A DNA stretch of 9,468 nucleotides from Oscillospiraceae bacterium. GTDB lineage: Bacteria; Bacillota; Clostridia; Oscillospirales; Ruminococcaceae. Positions 1 to 6,198 of this stretch are shown here, in pieces. Below the pieces are notes generated by a model. The model was not told where the DNA came from. It made no database searches and worked only from the letters and a program-made list of their open reading frames with translations. The stretch lies in NCBI GenBank assembly GCA_020024475.1, contig JAHHTS010000086.1:1-9468 (forward strand). The letters run 5' to 3'. The number at the start of each line of letters is the position of its first letter. Position 1 is the first letter of the stretch. A program made the translations under genes and the position numbers.

Positions 1-831
1 ATCCGTAAATTGTAATATTGTTTTAACAAATCCAATATTTAATATTTTCTTTTTGAGCAACACAGAATACAATCCTAAAAAAATCACGATTCCTAACATT
101 ACATGTGCATAAGGTTCTATGTAATTGTAAATTTCTAAAAATACTCCTGTTAAATTATGGTCACATATATATTTTACGTATATTTTAATTATATTTATCA
201 TTACTGTAAACGGTAATAATGCAACCAATAATTTTGTCAAAGATATATCAAAAGTTTTATTTGCATTAGAAATAAAATACCCTAATATATAGCAAATTAT
301 CCACGCTGGCTGAAAAAAACTTTGATAGCAAATTCCATATACAAAAACACATACACATATTCCAAAGACACAAATACAATATTTACTTAGAGAAATGTTC
401 ACTACTTTTTGGGATATTTCAAACAAAAGTGGGGTTATAAAATAACACAAAATTATATAAGCCACAAACCATAGGTGCCCTAATCCCCATACCGTATCCG
501 CACCTACAAACATAAAAAATATTTTTTTTACACCAATTAAATCTTGTGTAAAAATAATATAAAATGGAATTACAAGTACTAAGTATATCCAATAATCAAT
601 CAAAATCTTTTTGCAATTTATAATTATAAAATCTAAATTGTTTTCAATATTTTTCTTCCCATATAACCAACCTGAAATCAGGAAAAATATTTGAACGCCT
701 ACATTGAACCACCACGCTAATTCTAATTCATAAAATTGCATTATGTGACAACAAATAATCATCATCATTGCGACAGCTCTAATAAAACTTATAGCATAAT
801 CTCTTTCTGAAGAGCTTATATCATACTTCAC
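1..831 (-). CDS. Acyltransferase-3 family membrane protein, 3' end cut by window edge
   Basis: The frame is open from a GTG at 831 to the left edge, giving the first 277 residues with no stop; the family is usually about 330-380 aa, so the C-terminus is missing. The protein is strongly hydrophobic with many predicted membrane segments. The N-terminus carries the R-X10-H signature of membrane acyltransferase-3 (OafA/NodX/WecH-like) proteins: R18 in SFIRAVA and H29 in IICCHIM. It is followed by VGVQIFFLISGWLYG (44-58), the usual second family block, and GLGHLWFV (116-123). Such proteins move acetyl or other acyl groups from the cytoplasm onto sugars, so O- or N-acylation of the polysaccharide made by this locus is the likely role. 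The GTG is the first possible start because an in-frame TAA lies just upstream (835-837), and AAAGGA sits 7 nt before it. It begins 18 nt after the 2-epimerase stop and is probably co-transcribed. Family assignment is firm; acyl group and target are unknown. Confidence 0.88.
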   Translation of the reverse strand, partial: MKYDISSSERDYAISFIRAVAMMMIICCHIMQFYELELAWWFNVGVQIFFLISGWLYGKKNIENNLDFIIINCKKILIDYWIYLVLVIPFYIIFTQDLIGVKKIFFMFVGADTVWGLGHLWFVAYIILCYFITPLLFEISQKVVNISLSKYCICVFGICVCVFVYGICYQSFFQPAWIICYILGYFISNANKTFDISLTKLLVALLPFTVMINIIKIYVKYICDHNLTGVFLEIYNYIEPYAHVMLGIVIFLGLYSVLLKKKILNIGFVKTILQFTD

Positions 832-838
832 TACTTAT

Positions 839-844
839 TCCTTT
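839..844 (-). promoter_or_regulatory. Ribosome binding site of the acyltransferase (supports GTG start)
   Basis: AAAGGA read on the minus strand lies 7 nt upstream of the GTG at 831. It supports the non-ATG start; the next in-frame ATG codons (residues 22-24) fall inside the first membrane segment and past the conserved Arg18, so they are unlikely starts. Confidence 0.65.
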
Positions 845-849
845 CATTT

Positions 850-1950
850 TCATCGTTCTAAAATATCTGCAATTTTTTCACATGCATGACCATCTCCATA
901 AGGATTATTAGCTCGTGCCATTGCATCATATTTCTCTTTGTTTTCTAATAATTCTTTAAAACTTTGATAGATAACTTCCTCATCAGTTCCTACAAGTTTC
1001 AATGTACCTGCTTCTATGCCCTCTGGTCTTTCTGTTGTATCCCGCATAACAAGAACTGGTTTTCCTAAAGAAGGTGCTTCTTCTTGTATTCCACCTGAAT
1101 CTGTTAATATGAGATATGAATGTGCCATAATATTATGACAATCAAACACCTCTACAGGATCTATGATATGAATCCTGTCAAATCCACCCAGTTCTTCATC
1201 AGCTGCTTTACGTACAACAGGATTCATATGAATAGGATACAACGCTTTTACATCTGGATACTCTTCCATGACACGACGAATAGCTCTAAACATACGGTGC
1301 ATCGGTTCTCCCAAATTCTCTCTACGATGAGCTGTGATAAAAATCAATCTGCTTCCTTTACCCCATTCTAATTCAGGATGTGTATAATCTGCTCTCACAG
1401 TTGTTTTCAAAGCATCGATAACTGTATTACCTGTTATCCATATCTTATTTTCTTGTTTTCCTTCTCTAAGAAGATTTTCTTTTGCTTTAACTGTTGGTGC
1501 AAAATTATAATTTGATATAATAGATACAGCTTGTCGATTAAACTCTTCTGGATATGGAGAATGTATGTCGTATGTACGAAGTCCCGCTTCCACATGTCCT
1601 ACCGGAATCTGCAAATAGAAGCATGCAAGAGATGTTGCAAATGTTGTAGTTGTATCTCCATGTACTAGTACAACATCTGGTTTTTCTTCTTCCAAAACCC
1701 CTTTAATATTATTTAGTATATTAGTAGTAATATCAAATAGTGTCTGTTTTTCTTTCATGATTGACAGATCATAATTTGGTATTATGTTAAATGTTTCTAA
1801 AACTTGATCTAGCATCTGTCGATGTTGTCCTGTAACACAAACAAGTGTTTCAAATTTTTTACGTTTTTTTAGTTCGTTTACCAGAGGACACATCTTTATC
1901 GCCTCTGGTCTAGTACCAAATACCAGCATAATTTTTTTTCTATATGACAT
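850..1950 (-). CDS. wecB: UDP-N-acetylglucosamine 2-epimerase, non-hydrolysing
   Basis: This 366-aa cytoplasmic enzyme interconverts UDP-GlcNAc and UDP-ManNAc; equivalents are called WecB in enterobacteria and MnaA in Bacillus. The length is typical and all landmark blocks are present: FGTRPEAIKM (11-20), TGQHRQML (40-47), HGDTTTT (97-103), GHVEAGLRT (118-126), YPEEFNRQ (133-140), TAHRRENLG (206-214) and SGGIQEEAP. Residues matching the E. coli catalytic set (D95, E117, E131, H213) are D99, E121, E135 and H208. AGAGG lies 8 nt before the ATG. It follows the TagF-like gene by 23 nt and is therefore probably in the same operon. In this locus it should provide ManNAc for the repeat unit or for a teichoic-type linkage unit; no UDP-ManNAc dehydrogenase or TagA-like ManNAc transferase is visible here. 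Parts of this gene are less AT-rich than the flanking genes. Function is certain at the reaction level; the end use is inference. Confidence 0.96.
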   Translation of the reverse strand: MSYRKKIMLVFGTRPEAIKMCPLVNELKKRKKFETLVCVTGQHRQMLDQVLETFNIIPNYDLSIMKEKQTLFDITTNILNNIKGVLEEEKPDVVLVHGDTTTTFATSLACFYLQIPVGHVEAGLRTYDIHSPYPEEFNRQAVSIISNYNFAPTVKAKENLLREGKQENKIWITGNTVIDALKTTVRADYTHPELEWGKGSRLIFITAHRRENLGEPMHRMFRAIRRVMEEYPDVKALYPIHMNPVVRKAADEELGGFDRIHIIDPVEVFDCHNIMAHSYLILTDSGGIQEEAPSLGKPVLVMRDTTERPEGIEAGTLKLVGTDEEVIYQSFKELLENKEKYDAMARANNPYGDGHACEKIADILER

Positions 1951-1973
1951 AGTAACTTCCTCTCTTTAGTCTA

Positions 1974-3122
1974 TTAATTTCGTTTTATTAAATCTAGAAC
2001 ACATTTCGTAGCAATACCTTTATCATATGAACCACTTGCATTTAAATACTTCTCTATTTTATCGGAATATTTTTTTTCATCAAAAGTTTCTATTGCATTA
2101 ATCATTTCTTCCGTACTTCCACAAACAATTCCAGGCCATGTTGATATAGGTGTATAAAGACCTCTATTTCCTTCATATTCTCTTAAATCATCTACATATA
2201 ATAGACACATTTTTTTTGTTAGAGCAAAATCCCACATACTCGATGAATAATCTGTAATAAGCATATCCGCTGCTGCCAACAGTTCTTGCATGTCTGGATA
2301 ATCTGAAACAGAAATAACATCATCATTCTTATATTGCTTTTTATTAAAATAATGCATCCGCACCATCAAACTCATTTTTTTATCAAAACGATTTAAAATA
2401 GCTTTCTCCAAACTCTTAACATCAAACGTAATTCCCTCGAAATCATCTTGTCCAACCTTTCCTCTATATGTAGGAGCAAAAAGAACTAAAAAGTCATTAC
2501 TCGATATAGAATATTTCTTTCTTATCTTAGAATTTATTTTTTTTATTATTTTGTCATTAAAAAACATATCATTTCTTGGCATCCCTACTGCTAAAAATTT
2601 TTTTCTATCCAACAAAATAGAATCTCTCATTACTTCAGTAAAGATCTCGCTTGAAGATAAGTAGAAATCAGTCTGATCAGAGGATAATTTTAACGATTCT
2701 CTATCATCTACTGTATCCTCATTCGCAAATCCAACTTTTTTATAAGCTCCTCCACCATGCCACGTATTAATATTCACTTGATCTTTTCTTACTGGAATTG
2801 CTCCTGTAACACCACTATTAGTTATCACATATTTACTTGTTAACATCGAATAAAAATAATAAGGACTATTATGTTTAACACAACCGCTTATTCTTTTTAA
2901 ATATTTAGCTTGTATATTCTTTGATAAAGTTTTGTCATTTAATTCCCATACAAATTTATATTGATCAAAACATTTATTCTCGCACATTGCTTCAAAAATA
3001 TATTTAGGGTTACAGGTGTATTGCTTTCCTTCATATGAAGAGAAAAATATCTTATTTTTTTCTATTGGAAACACATATAGTAGTTTCAATATTTTTCTTT
3101 TTATCCTAACCGTATTGATCAT
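1974..3122 (-). CDS. CDP-glycerol glycerophosphotransferase family protein (TagB/TagF-like)
   Basis: This 382-aa single-domain protein belongs to the family that transfers glycerol-phosphate or ribitol-phosphate from a CDP-polyol donor (TagB, TagF, TarL). Family blocks are visible in order: NTWHGGGAYKKVG (119-131), GMPRND (180-185), FAPTYRG (215-221), VRMHY (254-258) and ITDYSSSMWDFA (289-300). The conserved histidines expected in the active site are H122 and H257. It lacks the extra N-terminal domain of long TagF polymerases, so it is more likely a single-addition or decorating transferase, although length alone does not decide this. The motif after the first histidine reads HGGG instead of the usual HGTP/HGT-type sequence of TagF. 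The start is well supported: AGGAG lies 8 nt upstream and the ATG directly abuts the SDR stop codon (TAA-ATG, no gap). With the two preceding genes it forms a cassette like TarI-TarJ-TarL. The polyol moved, and the acceptor, are not known. Confidence 0.9.
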   Translation of the reverse strand: MINTVRIKRKILKLLYVFPIEKNKIFFSSYEGKQYTCNPKYIFEAMCENKCFDQYKFVWELNDKTLSKNIQAKYLKRISGCVKHNSPYYFYSMLTSKYVITNSGVTGAIPVRKDQVNINTWHGGGAYKKVGFANEDTVDDRESLKLSSDQTDFYLSSSEIFTEVMRDSILLDRKKFLAVGMPRNDMFFNDKIIKKINSKIRKKYSISSNDFLVLFAPTYRGKVGQDDFEGITFDVKSLEKAILNRFDKKMSLMVRMHYFNKKQYKNDDVISVSDYPDMQELLAAADMLITDYSSSMWDFALTKKMCLLYVDDLREYEGNRGLYTPISTWPGIVCGSTEEMINAIETFDEKKYSDKIEKYLNASGSYDKGIATKCVLDLIKRN

Positions 3123-4178
3123 TTATTTAACTCCTATTTGCATCCAATATCCAATGATTCTTCTATAACTTTCTTTTAAATCATATTTAGGCTTCCATCC
3201 AATACTTTGCAATTTTTCTGAACTTAAATGCACACAAGTATCTGCTGAATATCCCATAGACTCTATATCTTTAGGTATATCGAATACCACTTTGCTTTTT
3301 CCATGACCAAAACACTCTGCAACCATTTTCGCCATGTCGGCAATACGAATAAATGTATTCTGATTTGCTACAGTATATGAAGTGCCTGCTTTTCCTTTTA
3401 CTAAAAGCAATAATATGGCTTTCACTGCATCTGACAAATAGACATAATTTCCGTACGATAATCCCTTTGTATGCAACACAATATTTTCGCCTCTTATCGC
3501 ACTTTTGGCAAATTGCGCAAAAACCCTATTTTCCGAAATATCAACTCCTGCTCCAAATGTTTGAGCCAACCTTGCTGAACAAACTGGTAAATTATACTCT
3601 TTAGCGTAGCAAGCACATAAATTTTCAATTGCACGTTTACTTTCTGGATAACAACTCCTTACTTTTTCAATATCTAGATATCCTAAATCTTTTTCATATA
3701 TCGGGGACCCTATCTTTGATGTCTGACCATACACTTCCATCGACGACAAATAAACCATCCCTTTAACACGTTTTACACGTGCAAACTCTAGTGCATTTCT
3801 TGAACCATTTATAGATGTCCAAAAGGTTTCTACTGGATGCTGAACCATATTTAATGATTTGGTCTCACTTGCAGCATGAACAATGTAATCAATATTTTCA
3901 GAATACTGATAAAAGTCATTTACATCACCAACACATATCTCCAAATCCTCTCCACTGGTGTACTCTTCGAACACCCTTACTGCTTTTTCTTGATTTCTTA
4001 CCAAAGCAACAACTTTGTTATTGTTATTAAAAACTGCATTTCCTGTTAAGATTCCCTTTACTAAAATAGACCCAACCAGTCCTGTTGCTCCAGTAATAAA
4101 AAAAGTTTGATTGTTAATTTCTAGCTTTTGGATTTCTTCTGCAATATCTTTTAAATCTTCTTGTAAATAATCTTTCAC
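3123..4178 (-). CDS. Extended-SDR NAD-dependent nucleotide-sugar epimerase/dehydratase
   Basis: I take the GTG at 4178 as the start (351 aa), because a perfect AGGAGG sits 6 nt before it; the frame is open up to a GTG at 4202, but that start has no good ribosome site and overlaps the preceding gene. The Rossmann motif TGATGLVG (residues 29-36) binds NAD(P). HAASETKS (101-108), SSMEVYG (145-151) and the catalytic Y177-PES-K181 define the extended SDR group that includes RmlB, UDP-glucuronate decarboxylase and GalE. The Glu of SSMEVYG is kept as in dehydratases/decarboxylases, but the Asp of the RmlB motif STDEVYG is Met. The C-terminal part (RLAQTFGAG 203-211, NYVYLSDAVKA 244-254) is typical of sugar-nucleotide binding domains. 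It lies 20 nt after the cytidylyltransferase and abuts the TagF-like gene, so it probably works on a CDP-linked or phosphorylated sugar. The exact reaction (epimerisation, dehydration or reduction) cannot be called from sequence. Confidence 0.88.
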   Translation of the reverse strand: MKDYLQEDLKDIAEEIQKLEINNQTFFITGATGLVGSILVKGILTGNAVFNNNNKVVALVRNQEKAVRVFEEYTSGEDLEICVGDVNDFYQYSENIDYIVHAASETKSLNMVQHPVETFWTSINGSRNALEFARVKRVKGMVYLSSMEVYGQTSKIGSPIYEKDLGYLDIEKVRSCYPESKRAIENLCACYAKEYNLPVCSARLAQTFGAGVDISENRVFAQFAKSAIRGENIVLHTKGLSYGNYVYLSDAVKAILLLLVKGKAGTSYTVANQNTFIRIADMAKMVAECFGHGKSKVVFDIPKDIESMGYSADTCVHLSSEKLQSIGWKPKYDLKESYRRIIGYWMQIGVK

Positions 4179-4184
4179 TACATT

Positions 4185-4190
4185 CCTCCT
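4185..4190 (-). promoter_or_regulatory. Shine-Dalgarno site that sets the GTG start of the SDR gene
   Basis: AGGAGG read on the minus strand, with a 6-nt spacer to the GTG at 4178. It lies inside the longer open frame that starts at 4202, which argues that the first eight codons of that frame are not translated as part of the SDR. Confidence 0.8.
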
Positions 4191-4198
4191 AATCCACC

Positions 4199-4912
4199 TC
4201 ACATAAGTTGTTGATTTTCTCTTGCATCGTAAAGTGCTCTAAAAATATAAAAATCCTCTGGTGTTGTGATTTTAATATTCTCGTCGGGTCCCAAAACAAC
4301 ATTTAATTTTTTTCCATATTTTTTCATTAAACTGCAAGAATCAATCGCATTACGCTCTCCATCTTTTATAGCTTGATTTTGTACTTCTAAAATTTCATCT
4401 AACCAAAAACTTTGTGGTGCCTGAGCTTTTCTTGAATGTTCCCTGCTCGGAACATCACATACTTTGTTATTTTCATCTACTAAAATTATAGTTTCTTTTG
4501 ATTTTGTAACAGTAATTGCAGCCCCATATTGTTTTACAGATAAAATATTATCTGTTATAAGTTGCTCATTAATCAAAGGTCTTACACCATCATGGATTAA
4601 AACAACATTTTTTTCTCCAAATTCTTTCGACGCAGAAACAAGTCCATTATAAATTGACATTTGTCCAGTTTTACCACCTGGCACTATTGCCTTAATTTTA
4701 TTTAATCGATATCTGTATTTCATTTCTTCCATATATGGTATCCATTCTTTAACACATACTACAATAATTCCATCAATTTCTTTATGATATTGAAAATGCT
4801 CTATCGTATGCACTATAATTGGCTTTCCATGAACCATAAGAAATTGCTTGGGTTTATCTTTTGTACGCATTCTTGTCCCTACACCACCTGCAAAAATAAC
4901 CGCTATGTTCAT
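4199..4912 (-). CDS. IspD/TarI-like cytidylyltransferase of a polysaccharide locus
   Basis: This 237-aa cytoplasmic enzyme should couple CTP to a phosphorylated substrate to give a CDP-linked donor. Nucleotidyltransferase features are clear: AGGVGTRM (8-15), PKQF (21-24), IHDGVRPL (106-113), APQSF (165-169) and ENIKITTPEDF (211-221). R14, K22 and K214 match the IspD catalytic R20, K27 and K213; R157 also aligns. Two positions differ from both E. coli IspD and S. aureus TarI as I recall them: the Arg of the GGxxR block is Gly (GGKTGQMSIYNGL, G83), and the Thr of TPQ is Ala165; the IspD Thr189 position is Ile190. A substrate other than methylerythritol-4-phosphate is therefore likely. The start ATG overlaps the polymerase stop (ATGA), with GGAGG 7 nt upstream inside that gene, implying translational coupling. 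Its place before an SDR and a TagF-like transferase supports a CDP-polyol or CDP-sugar role; a housekeeping isoprenoid role is less likely. Confidence 0.88.
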   Translation of the reverse strand: MNIAVIFAGGVGTRMRTKDKPKQFLMVHGKPIIVHTIEHFQYHKEIDGIIVVCVKEWIPYMEEMKYRYRLNKIKAIVPGGKTGQMSIYNGLVSASKEFGEKNVVLIHDGVRPLINEQLITDNILSVKQYGAAITVTKSKETIILVDENNKVCDVPSREHSRKAQAPQSFWLDEILEVQNQAIKDGERNAIDSCSLMKKYGKKLNVVLGPDENIKITTPEDFYIFRALYDARENQQLM

Positions 4913-6198
4913 TCCTTTTCCTCCGCATCTATTATTTTTTTTACATTACAAATGGATACTGCTATACCTAAAAATATCCAAAAGTATGGATAATATACTG
5001 AATTATCAATTGTACCTGCAAGACAAAAATATAATACAATAGCTAGTGAGATTAATGATTCCTTCGATCCATTTGATGATTTTACGACTTCAATAATTTT
5101 TTTCACCAAAAAAATTCCACATAAAATATAAATCACTGCGCCTACTATTCCACACTCTAATATCAATTGTAAATAAACGCAATGAATATTTCGTACTAGC
5201 GTATTACCAGTTAAAGCAGCGTATTTTGAAAAATTCATCCAACCAATTCCCCATATAGGGTCTGTTTTTATCATTTCTATTGCGAGATTATATAGCACAC
5301 CTCTCCCATTTAAAACATCTCCATGATATCGCAAATCATATATCGTCATCACAATCCTATTAGAAGAATCTAAATCTTCTGGTATAAATATAAATACCAA
5401 AATTCCTACTACTAAAATCACACTAGAAAAAGCCACTAAACTGAAGACAATCTTTTTGTGTCGTTGTAAAAATTCCTTTTCTACTAATGTAATGTATATC
5501 AAATAAACCAAAAATATTGTTGCAATCGTAAAGATCAATTCAGTTCTTCTCTGCGAAATCAAAATTCCACCTACCATATAGATAATTATGAAAGGATGAG
5601 GTTTATTTATTTCATCAAACAATAAAAAAAACAATGCAAAAATTATGATTAACAATGTATACGCTATATCGCTATTTACACAAATAGAATACCCTTCTTC
5701 TAGAAGCCGTCTTACTTCATTTGCCGCATCAGTTGTTAGCATAGGAAGCACAATTTTTTCATAAAGATTTGGTGCAAAGAAATTAAAATAAATTAGTGTA
5801 GAAATTACCCCACCTGCAATTAAAAAGATTTTTTTTACAATTTCATATTGCTTATAGGATATTTCTGTAATAGATACTAGCATTGCTGCAATGAATGACA
5901 TTATCAGATAATAAATTTTTGTTCTGTCTGCCAAATCAAACCCATTTAAAGATGTTATGTATGTAATTCCTAGCATAATTAAAATTGGCCATTTGTTTGT
6001 TAGAATTATTTTATGTCTGTCTTTAAAAAATATATAAACAAAAGCTAATCCTGTAATTAGCGCAAAAATACCTGCATAAATAGTAATGTTGAATCCCAAG
6101 TCTGTAATCAAAAAAACTGTACAAGAAAAAAAACTAATTAAAATAATCAAATTTTCTTGAATGAATTTACAAGGATTCTTTAGACAATTCGTATTCAT
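4909..6198 (-). CDS. wzy: Wzy-like O-antigen/capsule polymerase (O-antigen ligase family)
   Basis: This 429-aa integral membrane protein has roughly ten or more hydrophobic segments and a large loop between about residues 273 and 345. That loop holds the pattern of the Wzy_C/O-antigen ligase family: NGRG (297-300), DPIWGIGW (313-320) and RNIHCVYLQLILECGIVG (336-353), the last matching the usual H-N-x-Y-L-x-x-x-x-E-x-G-x-x-G signature (here IHCVYLQLILECGIVG). SQRRTEL (215-221) is the other common block. Such proteins polymerise undecaprenyl-linked repeat units on the outer face of the membrane. The ATG overlaps the stop of the flippase gene (ATGA), with GGGAG-type sequence 5 nt upstream, so the two are translationally coupled. 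The pairing with Wzx strongly favours polymerase over ligase, and a ligase is not expected in a Gram-positive cell. Polymerases are poorly conserved, so the linkage formed cannot be predicted. Confidence 0.87.
   Translation of the reverse strand: MNTNCLKNPCKFIQENLIILISFFSCTVFLITDLGFNITIYAGIFALITGLAFVYIFFKDRHKIILTNKWPILIMLGITYITSLNGFDLADRTKIYYLIMSFIAAMLVSITEISYKQYEIVKKIFLIAGGVISTLIYFNFFAPNLYEKIVLPMLTTDAANEVRRLLEEGYSICVNSDIAYTLLIIIFALFFLLFDEINKPHPFIIIYMVGGILISQRRTELIFTIATIFLVYLIYITLVEKEFLQRHKKIVFSLVAFSSVILVVGILVFIFIPEDLDSSNRIVMTIYDLRYHGDVLNGRGVLYNLAIEMIKTDPIWGIGWMNFSKYAALTGNTLVRNIHCVYLQLILECGIVGAVIYILCGIFLVKKIIEVVKSSNGSKESLISLAIVLYFCLAGTIDNSVYYPYFWIFLGIAVSICNVKKIIDAEEKE

Noticed and set aside
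831..847. Eight-codon ATG frame between the 2-epimerase and the acyltransferase genes, a possible leader peptide
   Set aside because: It overlaps the ribosome site of the acyltransferase and has no site of its own; it looks like a chance product of the short junction.
1120..1371. Open frame on the plus strand inside the 2-epimerase gene
   Set aside because: It lies opposite a highly conserved enzyme gene, has no ribosome site that stands out and no recognisable domain; it is a frame shadow.
1932..1939. Run of eight A (minus strand) a few codons after the start of the 2-epimerase, a possible phase-variation tract
   Set aside because: Runs of eight A/T occur several times in this AT-rich window (for example near 522, 2211, 4935 and 5830), so the tract is not exceptional and no frame disruption is seen.
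3353..4030. Two plus-strand open frames opposite the SDR gene
   Set aside because: Both are low-complexity translations of the complementary strand of a conserved SDR and show no family features.
4199..4912. Reading the cytidylyltransferase as the housekeeping isoprenoid gene ispD
   Set aside because: Its position inside a polysaccharide operon directly before an SDR and a TagF-like gene, and the loss of IspD substrate-contact threonines, make a CDP-donor role for the polymer more likely.
4464..5042. Three short plus-strand frames opposite the cytidylyltransferase and polymerase 3' end
   Set aside because: They overlap each other and conserved coding DNA on the other strand, and none has a plausible start context or domain.
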